64,000 nucleotides of DNA from Sinorhizobium saheli (lineage in GTDB: Bacteria; Pseudomonadota; Alphaproteobacteria; Rhizobiales; Rhizobiaceae): assembly GCF_001651875.1 (NCBI RefSeq), contig NZ_LNQB01000102.1, positions 124,001 through 188,000 of the forward strand, written 5' to 3'. A program made the position numbers and the translations under genes. Shown one piece after another: positions 8,757-15,334 of the stretch; the first letter of the stretch is position 1; each line of letters opens with the position of its first letter. The notes under the pieces were generated by a model. That model had not been told where the DNA came from. It worked only from the letters and a program-made list of their open reading frames with translations, and did not search any database.

Positions 8757-9059
8757 TCAGGGTGTCGGCGGAACGATGCCGGGATAATAGTCGCCCTCGC
8801 CGGGATCGTATCTCTGCCCGGAATTGCCGGTCGGATAGAGCATCTGCTGGCGCGGTTGACCGTCGATGCTGCCTGTCGCGGTCGGGTCCAGCATGGCGGG
8901 AGCCCGTGGCATTGTGGCCCTTGCCTGGTTCAGGGTTCCTGGAGGATTGTTCGGGTCGATGCCCGGATAGTAGCTGTCTGCAAAGGCCGGAGCAGCAACG
9001 CCGGCCAAGGCGGATGAAAGGGCAAATGCGGCAAGCGATGTTCTCAACGAAACTCTCAT
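8757..9059 (-). CDS. Small secreted protein, tandem paralog 1 (YYPGID / DYYPGIVPP)
   Basis: 100 aa from MRVSLRTSLAAFALSSALAG, with AGGAG eight bases upstream of the ATG. A signal peptide ends at APAFA. The mature protein is short, Pro/Gly/Tyr-rich and starts DSYYPGIDPNNPPGT; it contains MLDPTATGSID and ends GDYYPGIVPPTP. There are no cysteines or catalytic motifs. It is a paralog of the product of 9274-9636, and the upstream leader sequences are similar as well. The family is not recognised; a periplasmic or surface role is inferred only from the signal peptide. Confidence 0.75.
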   Translation of the reverse strand: MRVSLRTSLAAFALSSALAGVAAPAFADSYYPGIDPNNPPGTLNQARATMPRAPAMLDPTATGSIDGQPRQQMLYPTGNSGQRYDPGEGDYYPGIVPPTP

Positions 9060-9273
9060 GGCATTAACTCCTATGTCCGTTTGGCACCCGACCTCCCCGC
9101 GGATGCATTTTGCGGCTTGACGATAACACCAATCCCCGCCGGTTGCAGCTTGCAAGCAGTTGACGTTTTGTCACGATTGGCTCCCGCAACCGTGATGGAC
9201 GTTACGCGACTTTAACTTGACGCCGCCCGTCCGTGACGGCGTCCGACCGGTCATCGCAAAGTGCGAATTGCAT

Positions 9274-9636
9274 TCACGGTACTGGAGCCGGGGGAACAAT
9301 GCCCTGATAGTAATCGCCCTGGCCACCGCCCTGGTATTCACCGGTGTAGTGCTCGCGGGCCCCCGACGGGCTCAACAGGATCGTCCTCGGAGCGGGCTGC
9401 ACATAGACGCTCCCTGTCGGCGCCGGATCGACGTAGATGCTGCCGGTCGGCATGGTATCGACGTAATAGGGATCCTCAACCATGGGCACCAGCATCGCGC
9501 CTCTGTTCTGGGTCCCTGGAGGATGATGCGGGTCGATGCCCGGGTAGTAGCCGTTAGCAAAGGCGGAACCGGCAACGCCTGCAAGGGCCGATGAAAGGAC
9601 GAATGCGACGAAAGTTGTTCTCATTGAAACGTTCAT
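9274..9636 (-). CDS. Small secreted protein, tandem paralog 2
   Basis: 120 aa from MNVSMRTTFVAFVLSSALAG, with ACAGGAGC six bases before the ATG. A signal peptide ends at GSAFA. The mature part begins NGYYPGIDPHHPPGT and ends GDYYQGIVPPAPVP, as in paralog 1. Its middle holds a short internal repeat (TGSIYVDPAP / TGSVYVQPAP). The function is unknown. Separate leader regions suggest each gene has its own promoter. Confidence 0.75.
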   Translation of the reverse strand: MNVSMRTTFVAFVLSSALAGVAGSAFANGYYPGIDPHHPPGTQNRGAMLVPMVEDPYYVDTMPTGSIYVDPAPTGSVYVQPAPRTILLSPSGAREHYTGEYQGGGQGDYYQGIVPPAPVP

Positions 9637-9786
9637 GGCACAGCTCCTGTGTCCGTTTCAGCGTCCAACCTCCTGGGCGGATGCTGCGATTGTCAGTGTC
9701 GCGCCCCCCTCAGCAATGCTGTATCTGGTATAACTCGTTTGCCGCGCACGTGTTCCTGTTTGACAAGCGGGCTTGGCCCCCTCATG

Positions 9787-9808
9787 CAAAGACCCGCCGA
9801 AGCGGGTC
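9787..9808 (-). terminator. Rho-independent terminator of the mcp-cheW unit
   Basis: On the minus strand GACCCGC-TTCG-GCGGGTC is followed by TTTGC. A seven-pair GC stem closed by a stable UUCG tetraloop sits about 125 bp beyond the cheW stop. Confidence 0.7.
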
Positions 9809-9817
9809 TCGCAATTC

Positions 9818-9925
9818 TACTGCATGCGTCCTTCGGCGTCGATCGAACGACAGAGCCATGCGGCAATCCAAAGGGCCACAGCGCCCTTGGCGCATCTGAT
9901 AGGACGCGCGAAGCTCCAGGGCCGG
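9818..9925 (-). repeat. RIME1-like intergenic repeat, copy 1
   Basis: The minus strand reads GCGCGTCCTATCAGATGCGC, then a run matching GCCCTTTGGATTGCCGCATG and a terminal GGACGCATGCAGTAG. The order matches the copies at 13752 and 17203. RIME elements are known non-coding mosaics of Rhizobiaceae. This copy lies between the cheW stop and its terminator, so it is probably transcribed in the 3' UTR. Confidence 0.7.
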
Positions 9926-9933
9926 CCTCGAGG

Positions 9934-10398
9934 CTATGCCGCCTGTGCCAGTTCGTCGGCGATGACGGTGTCGAGGTTGAGGAAGCAGACCATCGACTTT
10001 TCCAGTGCGACGATGCCGCGGCAGAAGGCACGCTGCGCCTCCGGAATGATCTCCGGCGCGGGCTGCAGGTCTTCGCCGCGGATCGTCATCATGTCGGAAA
10101 CCTGTTCGACCAGCAGGCCGACGAGCTTGCCGTTGATGTCGGTGACGATGATCGCGGAGCGCTCCGACGGCTCGGTCATCTTCATGCCGAGGCGGCAGGC
10201 CATGTCGATGACCGGGATCACCGCGCCGCGCAGGTTGATGAGGCCGAGCACATAGGGCGGCGTGTGCGGCATCGGCGTCACCGGCGCCCACCCGCGGATT
10301 TCGCGGATCGCCATGATGTCGATGCAGAACTCCTGGTCACCGAGGTGAAAGGAGACGATTTCGAGATAGGCACCCGACTGCTTGATTGCGTTGTTCAT
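9934..10398 (-). CDS. cheW: CheW-like chemotaxis coupling protein
   Basis: 154 aa from MNNAIKQSGAYLEIVSFHLG. CheW proteins bridge chemoreceptors and the kinase CheA in the cytoplasmic array. The single CheW fold is seen in FHLGDQEFCIDIMAIREIRG, VLGLINLRGAVIPVIDM, VGLLVEQVSDM and the C-terminal IVALEKSMVCFLNLD. Its start lies 2-3 bases beyond the stop of the chemoreceptor gene upstream, so the two are one unit. No cheA is present here, so this pair may feed an array encoded elsewhere. Confidence 0.9.
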   Translation of the reverse strand: MNNAIKQSGAYLEIVSFHLGDQEFCIDIMAIREIRGWAPVTPMPHTPPYVLGLINLRGAVIPVIDMACRLGMKMTEPSERSAIIVTDINGKLVGLLVEQVSDMMTIRGEDLQPAPEIIPEAQRAFCRGIVALEKSMVCFLNLDTVIADELAQAA

Positions 10399-10400
10399 GA

Positions 10401-12539
10401 TCAGAATTCTTCCCACTTTTCGCCGGACGCCGCCACCGACGGCGAGGAACCCGGGTTGTTGCCGAATGCGCCCGCCAGCTTGCCCATCAGAGCCTTGGCG
10501 GGAGATGGAGTTGGACGAGCGGTAGCCGCCGCTGCGGCGGGCTTGCGGAGCGTCACAGGCTTTCCGCCAGCAGCGCTTGCCGTGCCTGCCGAAGCGCCTG
10601 CCCTCGCCGCGCCTGCCATTGTCGCGCCTGCCATTGTCGCGCCTGACCTCGCTGCGCCTGCTTTGGCCACGGCCGCCTTGACCAGCGGCGGGACCGGAAC
10701 CGGGGCCGCTGCACGAATCGTCGCCTCGCGCGCCTGCCCGTGGCGGAACTGGCCGACGAGCTCGCCGAGCTTCTCGGCGTCCTGCGCGAGCGTGTGGCTC
10801 GCGGCGTTGGTCTCCTCGACCATGGCGGCGTTCTGCTGGGTCATCTGGTCGAGTTGGGCGACCGCGCTATTGATCTCGTGAAGGCCGGTCGACTGTTCGC
10901 GCGCCGCCATCACGATGGAGCTCATGTGTTCGTTGATGCGCGCGACGTTGACGCCGATGCGGCCGAGCGCGTCGCCGGTTTCCTGGACGAGCTTGACGCC
11001 GGTTCCGACCTCGGTGCCCGACCGCGTCACCAGCGCCTTGATGTCCTTGGCCGCGCCCGCCGCCCGCTGGGCAAGTTCCCTCACCTCCTGGGCGACGACC
11101 GCGAAGCCCTTGCCGGCCTCGCCGGCACGCGCCGCCTCGACCCCGGCATTGAGCGCCAGGAGATTGGTCTGGAAGGCAATCTCGTCGATCACGTTGATGA
11201 TCTTGCCGATCTCGTTGGAGGCACCCTCGATGCGGGCCATGGCGGCGATCGCCTCGCCGACGATGCGCCCGGATTCCTCGGCATTGATGCGTGTCTCGTC
11301 GACCATGCGGCTCGCCTCTTCGGCGCGCTCGGTCGCGGTCTTGACCGTCACCGTGATTTCCTCGAGCGCAGCCGAAGTCTGTTCCAGCGATGCCGCCTGC
11401 CTTTCCGTGCGCCGCGCCAGGTCATCGGCCGCGCTGCGCATCTGCCGGCCGTTCGATTCGATCGATGCCGTGTTCTCCTTGACGCTCGAAAGGACGTGGC
11501 TCAGCCGCTCCACCGTGTTGTTGAAGTCGCGCCTGAGCGCATCGAGGCCTCCCTCGAACGGCTCGCGGATGGCAACCGCCATGTTGCCCTCGGCAAGCTG
11601 GTTGAGGGCCTGGCCGAGGACATTGACTGCAGCCGTGATCCTGGCGACCGCCTGGTCGCGCTCCGCTTCCTGGCGCGTGCGTTCCTGCTCGATTTCCTCG
11701 CGGCCCGCCGTCGCCCGCTCCTCCAGGGAACGCTTCTCTATCGCCTCCACCCGGAACAGGTCCACCGACCGCGCCATTTCGCCGATTTCATCGCCACGTC
11801 CGCGCGCCGGCACCGGGGTGGAGAGGTCCCCCGAAAGGATGCGCTGCATGCTGTCGCGCAGGCCAAGAATGCCCCGGCGCAAGACGTTCCCATGGAACCA
11901 GATCAATGCGAGCATTGCGCCCATGGCAAGGAGCCCGGCTACCGCCTGCATCAAGAGGGCATGACTGGCTTCGGCGCGCGCTTCCTCCGTGCGCTCCGAT
12001 GCAAGATTCGCGGCTGCCTCCGTGAGCTCCGTCAGGACCGCATTCATGCGCTCGCCGCCAGCGTCGATCGCGTCGTCGATCCGCGCAAAATCACCGGCTG
12101 GCGCGCCCGCTTCCACCAGCACCTTCAGGTCTGTCGCGACGGCCTTGCGCACTTGCGCCAGATCGGCCTCGAAATTCGCCAGAAGACCCGTCTTCCCGAT
12201 CAGGCTTGCCAGTTCCCGAAGCGCGGACATGTTCGCATCGAGCAGTTCGAGCGACGCCTTTATCTGCGCTTCCCGCTCCGGCTGGATCTTGCGCTCGTCA
12301 CGATCGATGATCGTATCCATTGCGGTCAGGACGAGTTCCATGCCGGCGAAGCGCATGTCCTCGATCGTTCTCATGCCGCGCTCTGCGACGATCGCCTTCT
12401 CGAGGGCGGCTTCAGACCGGCTGTTCTGATACCAGCCGACGGCGAGCAAGGAGCCGAAACCCAGAAAGGCGGCACCCGCGAGCGTCGCCAGTCGCTGGCT
12501 GACCGAAAGATTGCTTTTGGCGGATGGAGAGGTGTTCAT
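10401..12539 (-). CDS. Methyl-accepting chemotaxis protein with CheR-tether C-terminus
   Basis: 712 aa transmembrane chemoreceptor. TM1 is at about 17-36, a helical periplasmic sensor at about 37-192, TM2 at about 194-215, a HAMP domain at 218-270, and a second HAMP-like segment (NQLAEGNMAVAIREPFEGG). The methylation/signalling helices have the conserved tip IDEIAFQTNLLALNAGVEAA (about 445-465). A Pro/Ala-rich tail of about 90 residues, partly made of a 15-bp tandem repeat (10607-10640; GATMAGATMAGAARAGA), ends in KWEEF. That is an xWxxF pentapeptide of the type that tethers CheR/CheB. The ligand is unknown. The cheW gene follows directly. Confidence 0.93.
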   Translation of the reverse strand: MNTSPSAKSNLSVSQRLATLAGAAFLGFGSLLAVGWYQNSRSEAALEKAIVAERGMRTIEDMRFAGMELVLTAMDTIIDRDERKIQPEREAQIKASLELLDANMSALRELASLIGKTGLLANFEADLAQVRKAVATDLKVLVEAGAPAGDFARIDDAIDAGGERMNAVLTELTEAAANLASERTEEARAEASHALLMQAVAGLLAMGAMLALIWFHGNVLRRGILGLRDSMQRILSGDLSTPVPARGRGDEIGEMARSVDLFRVEAIEKRSLEERATAGREEIEQERTRQEAERDQAVARITAAVNVLGQALNQLAEGNMAVAIREPFEGGLDALRRDFNNTVERLSHVLSSVKENTASIESNGRQMRSAADDLARRTERQAASLEQTSAALEEITVTVKTATERAEEASRMVDETRINAEESGRIVGEAIAAMARIEGASNEIGKIINVIDEIAFQTNLLALNAGVEAARAGEAGKGFAVVAQEVRELAQRAAGAAKDIKALVTRSGTEVGTGVKLVQETGDALGRIGVNVARINEHMSSIVMAAREQSTGLHEINSAVAQLDQMTQQNAAMVEETNAASHTLAQDAEKLGELVGQFRHGQAREATIRAAAPVPVPPLVKAAVAKAGAARSGATMAGATMAGAARAGASAGTASAAGGKPVTLRKPAAAAATARPTPSPAKALMGKLAGAFGNNPGSSPSVAASGEKWEEF

Positions 12540-12785
12540 GTGATGGGCAGTCCAAGGTAATGGACCCGCCGGCGGCAGCCAGGGTCCTCCGTTGCGATCG
12601 ATGCGGAAGGCCGGACTCGATCAAACCGGATGACCTCATGTCATGTCGAAGTGGTGCACTTCTCCGCGTCGACCGACACTGGCAAACAGACCTTAAACAA
12701 TCGCTAAAACACCGATAAACTTTGCACATGGCCCATGTGGCTTCTCCGATCTTTCCCTGCCGCCCGGCGGTGCTATGATGGCCCC
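12540..12785. other. Divergent promoter region of the chemoreceptor and small membrane protein
   Basis: This 246-bp gap separates the chemoreceptor gene (-) from the small membrane protein gene (+). An AT-rich stretch (12690-12725) containing TTAAACAATCGCTAAAAC is a plausible promoter, but no consensus box can be fixed. Confidence 0.3.
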
Positions 12786-12944
12786 ATGCGCACGGACATG
12801 AAGAAATCGCTGTCGCCGCTCATTCTCGCCCTGGTCACGGGCGCGCTCGCGCTCGTCCTGCTCCTCACCTTCCAGGGCTGGATGGCGCATGGCGCCGACA
12901 TTTTCCTTTCGCTCGCACAGAGCGGCCTCTCCTGGTGTTTCTAG
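12786..12944 (+). CDS. Small single-pass membrane protein, unknown function
   Basis: 52 aa from MRTDMKKSLSPLILALVTGA, or 48 aa from the second ATG at 12798. A basic N-terminus is followed by one hydrophobic helix (about 10-28), then a short tail ending SGLSWCF. No known family is recognised. Upstream is the divergent chemoreceptor; the SCO gene follows on the same strand after about 130 bp. Coding status rests on the ORF and its membrane-protein character only. Confidence 0.5.
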   Translation: MRTDMKKSLSPLILALVTGALALVLLLTFQGWMAHGADIFLSLAQSGLSWCF

Positions 12945-13074
12945 CGCAAAGGTGCGCCCGGTTTTCTCCTTCGGACCCTGCGGCAATTCTCCCCTTTGCA
13001 GCGGCGACCGCGAAGCGGTATCACAACCCTGCATTCCTTGACGGCCGACCAGGCCCCGCAACAGACCGGTGGCA

Positions 13075-13677
13075 ATGATGAAATCCATACGCATCGTCCT
13101 TTGGGCAGCCATCCTCGTCATGGTGGCCGTTCTCGGCTGGCTCACCTTCGACATGACCCAGTCGAAGCAGCAGGCATCGTCCGGCCCCTTCGGCGTCCCC
13201 TTCACGCTGGTCGCCCAGACCGGCCAGCCGATTACCGAAAAGGCGTTCACCGGCAAGCCGACCGCGCTCTTCTTCGGTTTCACCCACTGCCCGGAAGTCT
13301 GCCCGACGACGCTGTTTGAATTGAACGGCTGGCTCGAAAAGGTCGATCCCGACGGCAGCAAGCTGCAGGCCTACTTCATCACCGTCGATCCCGAGCGCGA
13401 TACGCCGGAACTGCTCGGCCAATATGTCTCCAACGTCTCGAAGCGAATCACCGGCATTTCCGGCCCGCCCGAGAAGGTGCTGGAAATGGTCAAGGGCTAC
13501 CGCGTCTATTACAAGAAGGTGCCGGTCGACGAGGCGAAGCCCGACGGCGACTACACGATGGACCATACGGCCTCGGTCTTCCTGCTCGACGCGAACGGCC
13601 AGTTCAGCGGCACGATCGCCTATGGCGAAAATCCGGAAAACGCCGTCAAGAAGCTTGAAAACCTGATCAAGGGCTGA
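13075..13677 (+). CDS. SCO1/SenC-family copper chaperone
   Basis: 200 aa from MMKSIRIVLWAAILVM; the second ATG at 13078 is equally possible. An N-terminal membrane anchor (about 6-24) is followed by a periplasmic thioredoxin-like domain. The copper motif is FTHCPEVCPTT, with the third ligand in DHTASVFLL and the family motif VDPERDTPE. SCO proteins deliver copper to the CuA centre of cytochrome oxidase and may act in thiol redox. No oxidase genes are near. A terminator follows the stop. Confidence 0.9.
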   Translation: MMKSIRIVLWAAILVMVAVLGWLTFDMTQSKQQASSGPFGVPFTLVAQTGQPITEKAFTGKPTALFFGFTHCPEVCPTTLFELNGWLEKVDPDGSKLQAYFITVDPERDTPELLGQYVSNVSKRITGISGPPEKVLEMVKGYRVYYKKVPVDEAKPDGDYTMDHTASVFLLDANGQFSGTIAYGENPENAVKKLENLIKG

Positions 13678-13698
13678 GCGCCTGGGCAATCCCCAACG

Positions 13699-13730
13699 AA
13701 GCGCCGGCAGGACCGGCGCTTTGCGTTTGT
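13699..13730 (+). terminator. Rho-independent terminator after the SCO gene
   Basis: AAGCGCCGG (13699-13707) pairs perfectly with CCGGCGCTT (13713-13721) around a 5-nt loop and is followed by TGCGTTTGT. Confidence 0.75.
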
Positions 13731-13751
13731 GCCCCATTCATGGTAGCGGCG

Positions 13752-13868
13752 AGCCCTGCAGCGCGGCGCGTCCTGTCAGGGGCGCAAAGGTCGCTGCTGC
13801 ACTTTGAATTGCTGCATGTCCTTGTCCTTCATCGAGGCCGGTCGAAGGAGACATGCCGCAGTGCAGCC
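13752..13868 (+). repeat. RIME1-like repeat, copy 2, abutting prmA
   Basis: It contains GGCGCGTCCTGTCAGGGGCG, then CACTTTGAATTGCTGCATG, a short hairpin (TCCTTCATCGA..TCGAAGGA) and ACATGCCGCAGTG. It ends next to the prmA ribosome site and holds open the frame upstream of prmA, creating a false N-terminal extension from 13804. Confidence 0.75.
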
Positions 13869-13881
13869 GAAGGAAAGAATC

Positions 13882-14757
13882 TTGAGCGAGATACGCCTTT
13901 TCGTCACGACCACCGAGCGACGGGCCGCCGCCGTTCTCGATCTCCTGAGCACGGTCTTCGAAGACGAGGACTACGCGATCGCGACCATGGAGATCGACGA
14001 GAAGCGCGATGTCTGGGAAGCATCGGTCTACATGATGGCGAACGAAGAGGAGCAGGTGAAAGCGCGCCTTGCCGATGCGCTTGCGGCCGAGTTCTCCGAT
14101 CTTCCGATCGGCCGGGAGGTTCTGCCCGACATCGACTGGATCGCCAAATCCCTGGAGGGCCTCGCCCCGGTGCGCGCCGGCCGCTTCGTCGTGCATGGCT
14201 CGCACGATCGCGACAAGGTGAAGACCGGCGAGATCGCCATTGAGATCGATGCCGGCCAGGCCTTCGGCACCGGGCATCACGGCACCACCGCCGGCTGCCT
14301 CGAAATGCTCGCCTCGGCCACCAACGCGCGACGCTACCGCAACGTCCTCGACCTCGGCACGGGAAGCGGCGTGCTGGCGATCGCGGCCCGCAAGCTCCTG
14401 CACGTGCCGGTTCTGGCGACGGATATCGACCCGGTTGCGACCCGCGTCGCCGCCGACAACGCCCGCCGCAACGGCGTCGTGGCCGGCCTCACCTTCGCAA
14501 CCGCGCCCGGCTTCCACTCGACGGCGTTCAGGACACACGGCCCCTTCGACCTGATCATCGCCAATATCCTGGCGCGGCCGCTCATGAAGATGGCGCCGCA
14601 GCTCGTCGCCCATCTCGCGCCCGGAGGCTCCGTCATCCTCTCCGGCATTCTAGCCGAACAGCGCTGGAAGGTGCTCGCCGCCTATAACGGCCAGAACCTC
14701 AAGCATGTGCGCACCATCTGGCGCAATGGCTGGGTGACGATCTGCCTGACGAAATAG
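13882..14757 (+). CDS. prmA: Ribosomal protein L11 methyltransferase
   Basis: 291 aa. The TTG start at 13882 is chosen because AAGGAAAG lies five bases upstream and the product then begins MSEIRLFVTTTERRAAAVLD, as in rhizobial PrmA. A longer frame from 13804 reads through a RIME repeat and is rejected. PrmA trimethylates L11 with S-adenosylmethionine. Seen are the L11-recognition N-domain, a linker with GQAFGTGHHGTTAGCLE, the SAM motif VLDLGTGSGVLAIAARKL and the catalytic-loop IIANILARPL. Confidence 0.93.
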   Translation: MSEIRLFVTTTERRAAAVLDLLSTVFEDEDYAIATMEIDEKRDVWEASVYMMANEEEQVKARLADALAAEFSDLPIGREVLPDIDWIAKSLEGLAPVRAGRFVVHGSHDRDKVKTGEIAIEIDAGQAFGTGHHGTTAGCLEMLASATNARRYRNVLDLGTGSGVLAIAARKLLHVPVLATDIDPVATRVAADNARRNGVVAGLTFATAPGFHSTAFRTHGPFDLIIANILARPLMKMAPQLVAHLAPGGSVILSGILAEQRWKVLAAYNGQNLKHVRTIWRNGWVTICLTK

Positions 14758-14765
14758 GCGTGCAT

Positions 14766-14822
14766 CTGCCTTCGCCCGCCTGCCGGCACCTTCTCCCCGT
14801 TTTGACGGGGTGAGGGGTCGAG
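14766..14822 (+). repeat. Partial palindromic intergenic repeat (ABC/RIME-type fragment)
   Basis: GCCGGCACCTTCTCCCCG is followed by a small CCCCG..CGGGG hairpin (14795-14810) and GAGGGG. The CGGCACCTTCTCCCCG core recurs at 19135-19152. It may also help end the prmA transcript. Confidence 0.55.
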
Positions 14823-14876
14823 GTGAACGCAATCGGCGCAATTCAAGCACTCGGCCGAGCAGGATCGCAGACAACG

Positions 14877-14912
14877 AAAAGGCCGCCAGTCGATCATGAC
14901 GGGCGGCCTTTT
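14877..14912. terminator. Bidirectional terminator between prmA and the candidate sRNA
   Basis: AAAAGGCCGCC (14877-14887) pairs perfectly with GGCGGCCTTTT (14902-14912) around a 14-nt loop. A run of four T follows on either strand, so it can end prmA transcription (+) and back up the sRNA terminator (-). Confidence 0.75.
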
Positions 14913-14913
14913 C

Positions 14914-15115
14914 AAAACAAAGGCGATGCCGAAGCACCGCCCGCTGACCGGCTTGAGACCGGCCATGCCCGCGAGCCTGAGGAGGAGGAGCGCTCGAGCG
15001 GGCTTCTACCGTTCCGAAGCTGGCCACCCTTGAGGGAGGAGGAGAACAGATGACCAACCGTTCTCGGAACTGCAGTCCTTTGAACCACCGGGCGTTTGCC
15101 CGTGTTCGTTGGCCG
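14914..15115 (-). ncRNA. Candidate trans-acting sRNA with two anti-Shine-Dalgarno loops
   Basis: There is no gene here, but the minus strand folds as a classic small RNA. Hairpin 1 (15070 to 15011) pairs GUUCCGA/UCGGAAC and GUUGGUC/GGCCAGC and exposes UCUCCUCCUCCCU. Hairpin 2 (15003 to 14967) pairs GCCCGC/GCGGGC plus GAGC/GCUC and exposes GCUCCUCCUCCUCAG. A rho-independent terminator follows: GGCGGTGC-TTCG-GCATCGCC then TTTGTTTT (14941 to 14914). Loops with CCUCCUCCC are the hallmark of the rhizobial alpha-r14 (NfeR1-type) riboregulators, which pair with ribosome sites. The 5' end is uncertain: TTATAAG at about 15119-15125 is a possible -10, and the RNA may start nearer 15075. Confidence 0.7.
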
Positions 15116-15334
15116 CGCTTATAAACCATCATTTCAATAGATAAAGATGCATTGCAGCATGGGAGCCATGCGCATGATGCATAAGTATTACAATTACGCG
15201 GTTTTCGCGATGAAGACGCGATCGGAGCATAGCCGGCCGAGCCGAGGCAGGATGTCGCCTCTTTCCCGCGAAGCGACCTTTCCGCTAACATGCCTTCACT
15301 CACCTGCGGTTCTCGCCAGCTATCGGAAAAATAC
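15116..15334. promoter_or_regulatory. AT-rich divergent promoter region (sRNA, aminopeptidase)
   Basis: This is the AT-richest part of a 577-bp gene-free stretch (14758-15334). It includes ATAAACCATCATTTCAATAG and ATAAGTATTACAATTACGCG. It should hold the promoters for the minus-strand sRNA and the plus-strand aminopeptidase. No exact boxes can be assigned. Confidence 0.4.

Noticed and set aside
10607-10640. Short tandem repeats as a CRISPR array
   Set aside because: A 15-bp repeat inside a coding frame with no spacers; it is protein-tail repetition.
10740-12560. 606-codon plus-strand open frame
   Set aside because: Antisense to the chemoreceptor; shadow of its codon pattern.
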